From the NCBI RefSeq assembly GCF_002837185.1, contig NZ_KZ478005.1, positions 1 through 64,000 of the forward strand: 64,000 bases of DNA, read 5' to 3'. Shown here piece after piece: positions 8,360 through 16,183 of this stretch; position 1 is the first letter of the stretch; the number at the start of each line of letters is the position of its first letter. The translations under genes and the position numbers were made by a program. This DNA comes from Pseudomonas fluorescens (GTDB lineage: Bacteria; Pseudomonadota; Gammaproteobacteria; Pseudomonadales; Pseudomonadaceae). The notes under the pieces were generated by a model, which was not told the DNA's origin, ran no database searches, and worked only from the letters and a program-made list of their open reading frames with translations.

Positions 8360-10099
8360 ATGCGATCAGTGAAGATCCTTTTATTATCATCGGCATTCAA
8401 CGGTTTGACCCAGCGGGCCTGGCTGGATTTGCGCCAGGCGGGTCATGATCCCAGTGTTGTCGTGTTCACGGACGAAACCTCCGTGTGTCAGCAGATCGAG
8501 GACTCAGGCGCGGACCTGGTGATCTGCCCTTTTTTGAAGGACCGTGTGCCCCGGCAACTGTGGAGCCACCCGCAGCGCCCGGTGGTGATCATCCATCCAG
8601 GCATTGTCGGCGACCGTGGCGCCAGTGCGCTGGACTGGGCCATCACCCGGCAGCTCGGCCGCTGGGGCGTCACGGCGCTGCAGGCGGTCGAGGAAATGGA
8701 TGCCGGGCCGATCTGGTCGACCTGTGAGTTCGACATGCCCGCCAATGTGCGCAAATCCGAGTTGTACAATGGCCCGGTGAGTGACGCCGCGATGGTGTGC
8801 ATCCGCGACGTGGTGGAAAAATTCGCCAAGGGCTTCGTCCCGGTCCCCCTCGACTACACGCAACCCAGTGTTATCGGGCGTTTGCAGCCGAACATGACCC
8901 AGGCTGACCGGACCTTCAGTTGGTTCGATTGCGCAGCTTTCATCAAGCGCAGTATCGACGCCGCCGATGGCCAGCCCGGTGTGTTGGCCAGCCTCCAGGG
9001 CGGCCAGTATTACCTGTACGACGCGCACCTGGATTCACGCCAGGGGACGCCGGGAGAAATCCTTGCGGTACAGGACGACGCCGTGCTGGTGGCGACCGGG
9101 GATCACAGCGTCTGGATCGGCTCACTCAAACGCAAGGCCCAGCCAGGGGAAGAAACCTTCAAGCGGCCGGCGCGGCATGTGCTGGCCGAGGGCCTGGCCG
9201 GTATTCCGGTGCTTGATAGCGCCATCGCCCGCCAGACGTTCAATCGGCAGGCCTATCAACCGATCCGCTACCGGGAGTTCGGTCACGTCGGCGAACTGAC
9301 GTTTGAGTTCTACAACGGTGCCATGAGCACTGAACAATGCCAGCGGCTGGTGGCTGCGTTGCGCTGGGCCAAGGGGCGAGACACCCAGGTGTTGTTGATC
9401 AAGGGCGGTCGCGGCAGCTTTTCCAATGGGGTTCACCTTAACGTCATCCAGGCGGCCGAGGTGCCGGGGCTGGAAGCCTGGGCCAACATTCAAGCCATTG
9501 ACGATGTCTGCCATGAGCTTCTGACGGCCAGGCAACTGGTGATCAGTGGCCTGACCGGCAGTGCGGGCGCAGGCGGCGTCATGCTCGCGCTGGCCGCCGA
9601 TATCGTATTGGCACGCGAAGGCGTGGTGCTGAACCCTCATTACAAAAGTATGGGACTGTACGGTTCCGAATACTGGACCTACAGCCTGCCACGGGCCGTC
9701 GGCAGTGAAGTCGCGCACAGGCTCACCGAAGAATGCCTGCCCATCAGTGCTCTTCAGGCCCGGCACTATGGAATGATCCAGGACATCGGCCCCCGTTGCC
9801 CGCACGCATTCGGCCTGTGGCTCGCGCAACAAGCCGGCAGCGCGCTGAACGATGAGCGATACCTGCTCGCACGCACCCGTAAAGCCACGCTGGATATCGA
9901 ACAGGTTGAGCGCTGTCGCGAACGGGAGCTGGCACAAATGCAGTTGGACATGGTGCAAGACCGCCAACAGTTTGCGCAAAAGTGCCGCAACTTCGTACTC
10001 AAGCGCAAAACCTGCCAGACCCCGCAGCGTCTGATTGCGGCATGGGCGTTGGGGTTCGAGACCGGGTTGCCGGAAAGCCAGAGAGGGATGGTCGGTTAA
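8360..10099 (+). CDS. HoxX-like protein (formyltransferase + enoyl-CoA hydratase fold; CO synthesis)
   Basis: A 579-residue two-domain protein. The N-terminal part is a formyltransferase with HPGIVGDRGASALDWAI (H79-P80-G81) and EEMDAGPIW. The C-terminal part, from about residue 300, is a crotonase fold with ISGLTGSAGAGGVMLALAAD and NPHYKSMGLYGSEYWTYSLP. This architecture and these motifs are specific to HoxX. In hydrogen-oxidising bacteria HoxX moves the formyl group of N10-formyl-tetrahydrofolate to CoA and releases CO for the [NiFe]-hydrogenase active site. No hydrogenase or Hyp gene is present in this window. The start is the ATG at 8360; upstream in-frame sequence belongs to the dehydrogenase remnant. 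A kinase-like gene follows 51 bp later. Confidence 0.88.
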   Translation: MRSVKILLLSSAFNGLTQRAWLDLRQAGHDPSVVVFTDETSVCQQIEDSGADLVICPFLKDRVPRQLWSHPQRPVVIIHPGIVGDRGASALDWAITRQLGRWGVTALQAVEEMDAGPIWSTCEFDMPANVRKSELYNGPVSDAAMVCIRDVVEKFAKGFVPVPLDYTQPSVIGRLQPNMTQADRTFSWFDCAAFIKRSIDAADGQPGVLASLQGGQYYLYDAHLDSRQGTPGEILAVQDDAVLVATGDHSVWIGSLKRKAQPGEETFKRPARHVLAEGLAGIPVLDSAIARQTFNRQAYQPIRYREFGHVGELTFEFYNGAMSTEQCQRLVAALRWAKGRDTQVLLIKGGRGSFSNGVHLNVIQAAEVPGLEAWANIQAIDDVCHELLTARQLVISGLTGSAGAGGVMLALAADIVLAREGVVLNPHYKSMGLYGSEYWTYSLPRAVGSEVAHRLTEECLPISALQARHYGMIQDIGPRCPHAFGLWLAQQAGSALNDERYLLARTRKATLDIEQVERCRERELAQMQLDMVQDRQQFAQKCRNFVLKRKTCQTPQRLIAAWALGFETGLPESQRGMVG

Positions 10100-10150
10100 G
10101 CCAGTTGCGATGCTATGCTTGGCGTTTGGCAACAGGATGGCAAGGGAGCT

Positions 10151-10768
10151 ATGAGTCGCCCGCTGTTCATTTCGCTGGACGGGCCCAAGGGCACCGGCAA
10201 GACCACGCTGCTGGAAGCGGTGACGGCAGCGCTGAGGGCCGATCATAAAAAGGTCGTCAGGCTGTGCGAAAAAAACAGCGATCCCCACCGGGGTGAAACC
10301 ATGGGGCTGGTCAACCAGCTCGTCCGACATCCCGACCCGGCACTGGAGTGGGCGGTGTGTGAGCGGTTAGCCGATAGCCGTGGCTGGATTTCCAGGCACG
10401 TACTGCCTGAACAGCCTTCTGACAGCATCATCCTGATTGACCGCTGGTATCCGTCCGACGCGGCCTTTCGCCGGCTGATTCCGTTTGCGCAGATTCTGCA
10501 ACTGAACCTCGACCGTCACGTGCAGGTACCGGACCTGCATGTCGGGGTTGTCACCCACGCGCACACTTCATGGGCGAGGGCAGCGGCACGCCGGCGTGGG
10601 CTGAACAGTACGGTGCTGCACACGCTGGAAGAACATGCCGCCTGCACCCATGCGTTCGAACGCGCGGTTGCCGATCACGGTTGGGTTTTATGCCGCAATG
10701 AGGGATCGATCGAGGAGGCGACGAGGCAGGTGGTTTGCGCGATAGATAACGTGCTGAGTCGGCGCTAG
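10151..10768 (+). CDS. Thymidylate-kinase-like P-loop protein
   Basis: A 205-residue P-loop kinase resembling dTMP kinase. The Walker A motif GPKGTGKTT lies at residues 11-19, LIDRWYPSDAAFR resembles the DRY/DRW substrate-binding segment, and RAAARRRG may form the lid. It is unlikely to be the housekeeping Tmk because the motifs are divergent; it may phosphorylate another nucleotide or small molecule. The ATG at 10151 has AAGGGAG upstream. It lies 51 bp after the HoxX-like gene on the same strand and is probably cotranscribed with it, which could mean a shared unknown pathway. Confidence 0.7.
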   Translation: MSRPLFISLDGPKGTGKTTLLEAVTAALRADHKKVVRLCEKNSDPHRGETMGLVNQLVRHPDPALEWAVCERLADSRGWISRHVLPEQPSDSIILIDRWYPSDAAFRRLIPFAQILQLNLDRHVQVPDLHVGVVTHAHTSWARAAARRRGLNSTVLHTLEEHAACTHAFERAVADHGWVLCRNEGSIEEATRQVVCAIDNVLSRR

Positions 10769-10938
10769 TGCGGCGCCCGTCAAGGTGACGCTGGCATCGT
10801 GTTCCAGTAGCGGTGAGAAATAGTCACCCAAGGTTTCGTCGCGAATTAACGCAAGGACGAACCAGCCAATGGTGCTATTTATTCAGAATCCGATAGAGAT
10901 GACCTCGCCGGACGCTTACAAAGAATTGAGGATACAGG

Positions 10939-11565
10939 ATGAAAGAAGGCTACCACTCAGTACCTGATGGCATGCTTGCTACAGTGGTCACGTCGCTGTC
11001 GATGACGTCGCGCCCTGGCTTGAGGCCGGAAACAGCCACACCCGCTTGGGATTTCGAGCGCGTGTTGAATCCTCAACCCGACGCCTACCGTGCGATTTAT
11101 AAGAATGTTGGAGAAGATTGGCTGTGGTTCAGCCGCTTGGCCATGACCGATGACGGCTTGAACGAAATTATTCATTCGCCTGACGTGGACATCTACCACC
11201 TGCGTGGGCACAACGGCGGCGAAGGGCTGCTGGAGTTAGACTTTCGTCAGCCAGGCTCGTGCGAGCTGGCTTTTTTTGGTCTATCGAGTCCGTTGATTGG
11301 AGGGCCAGTTGGGCGTTGGCTGATGAACCGTGCTATCGAGCGCGCCTGGGCACGGCCTATCGAACGGTTCTGGGTTCATACCTGTACATTTGATCACCCC
11401 GCCGCGTTGGATTTTTATCGCCGATCAGGCTTCGAACCATTTTCCCGACAAGTTGAAATTTTCCAGGATCCCCGGTTGACTGGGTTGGTCAACGCAAAAG
11501 CGGCGCAGCATGTGCCGCTGATACGCGGCGCTACATGCCTTGACGAGCCGCTACCTTGCGCTTGA
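10939..11565 (+). CDS. GNAT-family N-acetyltransferase
   Basis: A 208-residue protein with a C-terminal GNAT fold: GEGLLELDF, then CELAFFGLSSPLIGGPVGRW in the acetyl-CoA-binding region, and the family ending HPAALDFYRRSGFEPF. The first 40 residues look unstructured. The ATG at 10939 has GAGG nearby. It is a single gene, with non-coding sequence on both sides. The acceptor substrate (small molecule, drug or protein) is not predictable. Confidence 0.78.
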   Translation: MKEGYHSVPDGMLATVVTSLSMTSRPGLRPETATPAWDFERVLNPQPDAYRAIYKNVGEDWLWFSRLAMTDDGLNEIIHSPDVDIYHLRGHNGGEGLLELDFRQPGSCELAFFGLSSPLIGGPVGRWLMNRAIERAWARPIERFWVHTCTFDHPAALDFYRRSGFEPFSRQVEIFQDPRLTGLVNAKAAQHVPLIRGATCLDEPLPCA

Positions 11566-11612
11566 CAGGCCTTGCGGCAAAAGCCTCCCTGCGGCTCGCA
11601 AGGTGTATGTGC

Positions 11613-12260
11613 CTAGCTCAAATCATGCAGATCTCGCCCGAGAGGCTGGGTTAAAGACCATTCAGAAAACCTTACCCTCAAACCCTGGCGCTGCGGTGTG
11701 CAGCACATGGGGCCAACGGTATAGATTTTCGCCTCTGGGAAGGGCGCAAGCCTGAGCAATGGCCAAGTCACGCCATCGGTTGAATACTGCAAGCGCAGCA
11801 CACCCCCGGAAACGGTTATGCGAAGCCAAAAATCGTCCGGCTTGCCGGGGAAGCAGCCAGGCGCCCAGTCCGACTGACCTTGGGTCAGCACGCTGCTGAT
11901 CATAGGGGTTCCGTCATTGATTTCTATGCCTGCCTTGAGCCAAGTCTTCTCATCGAGCCTGACCATCATTCCTGCCTGATCGTACAGCTCGCGCAAGTCA
12001 GCGTTGACTCTGACCTGGGCCGTAAAGGCGCCTGACGTCGCAAATCCCAGGAAGTGTCCGCTATCGCGTATGAACCCGTAGTGCGTTTCACGCCAAAAGT
12101 CGGTTTGGGAGTCGGTAACCACCTCCAGGGAACCGTCAGTGAAGGCTAGGCAACGGTTCGGTTTATTCAGCCAATCAGCGGTTCGCCAAATTGACGTTTC
12201 AACGTCCTGACAGACCTCTGCGGTTTGAGTTGTATCCACCCTGCTGCCTCCAGAATTCAT
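11613..12260 (-). CDS. DUF1349-like, concanavalin-A-fold protein
   Basis: A 215-residue protein resembling the DUF1349 family (lectin/glucanase-like beta sandwich, sometimes named regulation of enolase protein 1). Supporting stretches are DFWRETHYGFIRDSGHF, AGMMVRLDEKTWLKAGIE and LRLQYSTDGVTW. There is no signal peptide, so it is probably cytoplasmic. The biochemical role of the family is not established. It is divergent from the small gene at 12388, sharing a 127-bp intergenic region. The start at 12260 is the first ATG and is not strongly supported by a ribosome site. Confidence 0.68.
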   Translation of the reverse strand: MNSGGSRVDTTQTAEVCQDVETSIWRTADWLNKPNRCLAFTDGSLEVVTDSQTDFWRETHYGFIRDSGHFLGFATSGAFTAQVRVNADLRELYDQAGMMVRLDEKTWLKAGIEINDGTPMISSVLTQGQSDWAPGCFPGKPDDFWLRITVSGGVLRLQYSTDGVTWPLLRLAPFPEAKIYTVGPMCCTPQRQGLRVRFSEWSLTQPLGRDLHDLS

Positions 12261-12387
12261 TAGCCGGACCTGCGTTGCAAACCAGGCCTTTCACTGCGCC
12301 GGTTCGAAGCTTACCGATGGGTCATTTGGAACGACCCACTCTGCCGATCAGTCTACCTGTATCTACTCATGGCTAAGGTACAGCGCA

Positions 12388-12687
12388 ATGGATAAGACAA
12401 TCACCGCCGATAAACTGGCTACCACCGACCTTGAGTCAATCAACGAAATATGGCTCGGCGGGACGCATACCCAGCTGTGCCTGTGGCGTGGCAAACAAGC
12501 CTTCACCCACGAAATGATGAGCGAGGGCACCCACGATCAGAATATCCGACGCCTGTGCTTGCAGTTGGTCAACCCTGACGATCAAGCCGCCGTCGCCAGC
12601 ATTGAGGCAACTGTGCGCGAACGCCTGAAAAAAATCGGCAAGGAGGGCGAGTTTTATCCGGCTGAGGAAGCGGACACTCATCAATAA
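12388..12687 (+). CDS. Small protein of unknown function
   Basis: A 99-residue acidic soluble protein with no recognised domain. The middle contains NEIWLGGTHTQLCLWRGKQA and the end is charged (RERLKKIGKEGEFYPAEE). The ATG at 12388 is preceded by AAGG about ten bases upstream. Codon choice resembles the neighbours and the frame is open over its full length, so it is likely a real gene. No function is proposed. Confidence 0.55.
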   Translation: MDKTITADKLATTDLESINEIWLGGTHTQLCLWRGKQAFTHEMMSEGTHDQNIRRLCLQLVNPDDQAAVASIEATVRERLKKIGKEGEFYPAEEADTHQ

Positions 12688-12748
12688 AAAAGGGGCGACC
12701 ATTCATGGGGCGCGCATCGCCCTCGGCGGATACGGGCGGCGAGAACGA

Positions 12749-13330
12749 TCAAGGTTTATTCCTGGAACGAAACGCCGCCACCTTCATCCGGTTGCCGCAG
12801 GTCGCCATGCTGCACCAGCGGCGGCGGTGTGATTTGCTCAGGTCATGGAACAGCAGCACGCAGTCGTGGGCCTCGCACTGCCGGACGTATTCAAACTTAT
12901 CGTGAGTGACCAAGCCCACCAGCGCCTCGGTCACCGGCCCAAGCAGGCTGGCCGGACTGCTGTCCCGAGGATAAGTGGCAGCTCGAAATGCCTTCTTCTC
13001 CTGTTCCCATTCCAGCCGGCTCACCGGCTGCCCCGCTTCAAGCACCTGGTTGATCACCGCAAGATCGACGGCAACGCCTGTCATTGCGGCATTCACCACC
13101 GCCCTTGAACTCGCGCGAAGCGTGCGAGCGAGCGCCAGCAGCCCACTCGGAGCCTGCAGCTCAACGTGCTCGGACAACAGCCCCGCTTGCGCCAGCCAAC
13201 TCATGACGCTGTGATCATCGACGAAGCAGTCATGGCGCTGATCACCCACCCCGTACTCGGAGTTGATGAAATCGAGGGCAAGGTTGTCAGCCAGAAAAAG
13301 TGCGCCTGAAGCAGTGCTGTTCGGATTCAT
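12749..13330 (-). CDS. CGNR zinc-finger / ABATE-domain regulator
   Basis: A protein of about 193 residues with an N-terminal ABATE-type domain (FLADNLALDFINSEYG) and a C-terminal CGNR zinc finger. The four metal ligands are CEAHDC and WCSMATCGNR, followed by the basic tail KVAAFRSR. Such proteins are thought to be stress-linked DNA-binding regulators. The gene is divergent from the secreted alpha/beta hydrolase at 13428, so it probably controls that gene through the shared 97-bp spacer. The start at 13330 is chosen because it gives the usual family N-terminus, but no strong ribosome site is seen; an upstream TTG at 13348 is an alternative. Confidence 0.8.
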   Translation of the reverse strand: MNPNSTASGALFLADNLALDFINSEYGVGDQRHDCFVDDHSVMSWLAQAGLLSEHVELQAPSGLLALARTLRASSRAVVNAAMTGVAVDLAVINQVLEAGQPVSRLEWEQEKKAFRAATYPRDSSPASLLGPVTEALVGLVTHDKFEYVRQCEAHDCVLLFHDLSKSHRRRWCSMATCGNRMKVAAFRSRNKP

Positions 13331-13427
13331 GGGGCGGCCTGTAACCAATAAATTATGTTTGACAGGTTACCAAATCCGGGAATAACCTTCAAACACCAAC
13401 TTTAACGGTTACACAGGAAGCCACATC

Positions 13428-14363
13428 ATGACTACGTCCAACGCCTCCATGGCCGCTGCCGGGCTCGCCGCCTCCTTGCTGATGAGCAGCGCTATCGCCG
13501 ACAACACAGTGCATTACCGCTATGAGCAGGTCGGTGACGTAAAGGTGTTCTACCGCGAGGCCGGCGACCCCAGCGCGCCGACCGTGTTGCTGCTGCACGG
13601 CTTCGCCGGTTCATCCTTCATGTTCCGCGAACTCATGCCCGAGCTTGCCGACCGCTATCACGTCATCGCGCCAGACCTGCCGGCATTTGGCTTCACCCAA
13701 GCCCCTCCACGCGGCGAATACGCCTACACCTTCAGCCAACTGGCCAAGACCATCGGCCAGTTCACCGAACAGCTCAAACTCGATAAATACGCGCTGATGG
13801 TCCACGACTATGGCGCCCCCGTGGGCTGGCGCATGGCCAGCGCCCATCCGGAGCGGGTGACCGCGATCATTTCCCAAAACGGCAACGCGTACGAAGAAGG
13901 CCTGGGCAAAGGATGGGCGCCTATCCAACGCTACTGGCACGCCCCGACCCAAGAAAACCGTGAGGCCCTGCGCGACTTCCCAACCCCCGCCTCGATCAAG
14001 TGGCAGTACCTGGAAGGCGTGGCCGACCAAAGCGCGGTTTCACCCGATGGCTACACGCTGGAAGGGCTGCAAGTCTCCCGGCCGGGCAATGCCGACATCC
14101 AGCTCGACCTGTTGCTGGACTACGCCTCGAACGTAGCGATGTACCCGGCCTTCCAGGCGTACTTCCGCCAGTACCAGCCACCGCTGCTTGCGGTCTGGGG
14201 AAAGAACGACCCATTCTTCCTGCCGGCCGGCGCCGAGGCGTGGAAGCGCGATATTCCCAAGGCGGATATTCGTTTTTATGACACCGGGCACTTTGCGCTG
14301 GAAACCCATGGCAAGGAGATCATTCCTGTTATACGGGCGTTCCTCGACAAGAACCTGCGGTGA
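13428..14363 (+). CDS. Exported alpha/beta hydrolase (epoxide hydrolase / haloalkane dehalogenase-like)
   Basis: A 311-residue alpha/beta hydrolase with a likely signal peptide (hydrophobic stretch about residues 8-22, cleavage after SAIA). The oxyanion loop is LLLHGFAGSS, the nucleophile elbow is MVHDYGAP with Asp (D127) rather than Ser, the acid lies in WGKNDPFF and the histidine in DTGHFALETH. The Asp nucleophile places it with epoxide hydrolases and dehalogenases, which open epoxides or C-halogen bonds through an ester intermediate. The ATG at 13428 has AGGAAG nine bases upstream. It probably acts in the periplasm and is probably regulated by the divergent CGNR protein. Confidence 0.83.
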   Translation: MTTSNASMAAAGLAASLLMSSAIADNTVHYRYEQVGDVKVFYREAGDPSAPTVLLLHGFAGSSFMFRELMPELADRYHVIAPDLPAFGFTQAPPRGEYAYTFSQLAKTIGQFTEQLKLDKYALMVHDYGAPVGWRMASAHPERVTAIISQNGNAYEEGLGKGWAPIQRYWHAPTQENREALRDFPTPASIKWQYLEGVADQSAVSPDGYTLEGLQVSRPGNADIQLDLLLDYASNVAMYPAFQAYFRQYQPPLLAVWGKNDPFFLPAGAEAWKRDIPKADIRFYDTGHFALETHGKEIIPVIRAFLDKNLR

Positions 14364-14379
14364 CCAACGCAAACCCTTT

Positions 14380-14418
14380 GTAGGCGCGAACTTGCTCGCG
14401 AAGAACGTCAACGGTAAC
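14380..14418. repeat. Single REP-like element of a second family
   Basis: GTAGGCGCGAACTTGCTCGC and the following AAGAACGTCAACG match the other common P. fluorescens extragenic palindrome family. It stands alone in the 285-bp gap 14364-14648, which otherwise shows no gene. Confidence 0.55.
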
Positions 14419-14648
14419 GACGCGACGCGGGTCTCACGCGTTACGGCCTCGCTCACGCGTTCGGCTGGAATCGCTGGCATTGGCCTGCGCGGCATTGGTT
14501 GCGGCAGGAGACGCGTTGACAAGCGCCGTTACATGCGCGAAATACCTTCAGATCGCCAGCGTCTGGTGCGATCACGAACGCTGGGCACTTCTGGCCGATT
14601 GATGCCTGCCGTGAGAGGCAACAAACGGCCTGGCGTCTCAGGAACGGC

Positions 14649-15710
14649 CTAGGGTATCAAGCGTGTCTCGCGTAGTTTGTCGAACACGTCGAAAAATGCC
14701 TGATCGCTCGCCTGGTAGGCGGTGAAGCCCATGGCACGGCTTTTCGACATGTCCGTGACCACTTCGATGGGTCGACCCAGGTCTGCATCGGTATGCCATG
14801 GGGATATCAGCCGACCGATATCGGCTTCTTTCAGCCCGAATTGCGCGACCATTTGCGTCCATACGGCTTGGTCGTCAGCCATCTGCCTGGCAAGGGGGGA
14901 GGGTGAAGCGGGATAATCGGCGGCAGGCACGTCGAAGTATTTGGCGATTCGGCTCCACATCCATTTCCAACGAAAGACATCGCCATTCGTGACGTTGAAT
15001 GCCTGATTGGCCGCAGCCGGCGTAGTGGCCGCCCACAATTGTTGTTTGGCCAACTGCCGGGCATCCGTCATGTCGGTGAGGCTGTCCCACTGCACCCGTG
15101 ACCCGGGAAACACAAAGGGGCGATGAGTGTGTTTGCAAATCGAGGCATAGACGGCGAGGGTAGTGGCCATGTTCATCGCGTTGCCTACGGCAACCCCGGT
15201 AACGGTATGCGGGCGGTGAACGCTCCAGGTGAAGCCGTCCTTTTCAGCAGCGGCGAAAAGTTCGTCTTCCTGGGCGTAGTAGAAGTTTTCGACGTCCAGA
15301 CGGCCCTGGTCCTCGCGGAACGGTGTTTGCGGAAGGCTGCCGTTACCATAGGCTTCGAATGGGCCGAGGTAGTGTTTCAGGCCAGTAACCAACGCTACGT
15401 GCTCGACGCTCTTGGCCGGCCGGATGGCGGCCAGCACGTTGCGTACCATGGCGGCATTGACACGAATGTTCTCGGCCTCCGTGGCTTGCCGTGACCAGGT
15501 AGTAATGAACACATGCGTAGGCTTCAAACCCGCAAGCGCCTGTTCCAGCGAAGCAGGATCCTGAAGGTCTGCCGCCACGGGGATCACGCCTTGCGCTTGC
15601 GATGGGTGCCTGGACAGCGCGGCGACCTGCCAGTTGTTGTCGATTAATAACTGAGTGATGGCGCTGCCGACGATGCCGCTGGCACCGACGACCAAAGCTG
15701 TTTGGCTCAT
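14649..15710 (-). CDS. SDR-family reductase of the PRISE (progesterone 5-beta-reductase/iridoid synthase) type
   Basis: A 353-residue extended short-chain dehydrogenase. The Rossmann motif is GASGIVGS at residues 8-15. VEHVALVTGLKHYLGPFEAY, FYYAQEDEL and WSVHRPHTVTG are typical of the PRISE group, in which the tyrosine in the FYYAQED stretch does the work of the usual YxxxK tyrosine. These NADPH enzymes reduce activated C=C bonds of enones. The ATG at 15710 has a strong AGGAGA. It is downstream of pmsB on the same strand with a 111-bp gap. It could be transcribed from the siderophore promoter, but nothing shows that it takes part in the pathway. Confidence 0.78.
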   Translation of the reverse strand: MSQTALVVGASGIVGSAITQLLIDNNWQVAALSRHPSQAQGVIPVAADLQDPASLEQALAGLKPTHVFITTWSRQATEAENIRVNAAMVRNVLAAIRPAKSVEHVALVTGLKHYLGPFEAYGNGSLPQTPFREDQGRLDVENFYYAQEDELFAAAEKDGFTWSVHRPHTVTGVAVGNAMNMATTLAVYASICKHTHRPFVFPGSRVQWDSLTDMTDARQLAKQQLWAATTPAAANQAFNVTNGDVFRWKWMWSRIAKYFDVPAADYPASPSPLARQMADDQAVWTQMVAQFGLKEADIGRLISPWHTDADLGRPIEVVTDMSKSRAMGFTAYQASDQAFFDVFDKLRETRLIP

Positions 15711-15821
15711 ATGTTTCTCCTGGATTTAGATTTGGGAGTCCGCCTGAGTGACAGAGGTTCAACCTGAATCTGATCCGTCCAGCCTGGCGCATGGACTTGA
15801 ATGCACGTGCCTTTCGATGCT

Positions 15822-16154
15822 TTAGCCGGCGTTTTCCATACTTCGCTGCGGATAAAGCGCTCGCCAATGTGAAATTTGCTGTTGGATATTCCAATAAATG
15901 ATGTGCACGTAGAGTTTTTCCACAAAATCCACATCGAATCCAGTGTCGACGGCCCACGCGCGGCGGTCCTGCAGCATCGCCGCCACCCGTTCCGGCGCGG
16001 GGATCGCTTGTTCGTTGGCCTTGAAGCGCACGGCGGCCTTCACGTAACCCAAACGTTGTTGCAGTGACTCCAGGATCTGACGGTCGAAAAAGTCGATGCC
16101 CGCGCGGATGTCGGTGAGGCTTTCGCATGCCTCGGGTGTTTTCAGTGACGACAT
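15822..16154 (-). CDS. pmsB: Isochorismate pyruvate lyase (salicylate synthesis)
   Basis: A 110-residue AroQ-type chorismate mutase fold closely resembling P. aeruginosa PchB. Shared stretches are LTDIRAGIDFFD, the active-site loop KAAVRFKANEQAIPAPERVA, and IIYWNIQQQISHW with the conserved glutamine. It splits isochorismate into salicylate and pyruvate. It is the last gene of the leftward pmsC-pmsE-pmsA-pmsB operon, 29 bases after pmsA. I use the ATG at 16154, which gives the normal family length; an upstream in-frame start at 16208 would overlap pmsA. The gene order equals that reported for pmsCEAB of P. fluorescens WCS374. Confidence 0.92.
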   Translation of the reverse strand: MSSLKTPEACESLTDIRAGIDFFDRQILESLQQRLGYVKAAVRFKANEQAIPAPERVAAMLQDRRAWAVDTGFDVDFVEKLYVHIIYWNIQQQISHWRALYPQRSMENAG

Positions 16155-16183
16155 AGTGTTTGTCTCTAATAAAGGGTTCGGTT

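Noticed and set aside
7865..10099. A single 744-residue protein combining a dehydrogenase piece with HoxX
   Set aside because: The first part is a truncated, frameshifted dehydrogenase and the region 8146-8359 translates to Arg/Ser-rich nonsense. The HoxX family N-terminus begins at the ATG at 8360.
14188..14652. A rightward frame covering the spacer after the alpha/beta hydrolase
   Set aside because: It runs out of frame through the hydrolase gene and a REP-like repeat; the product has no coherent features.
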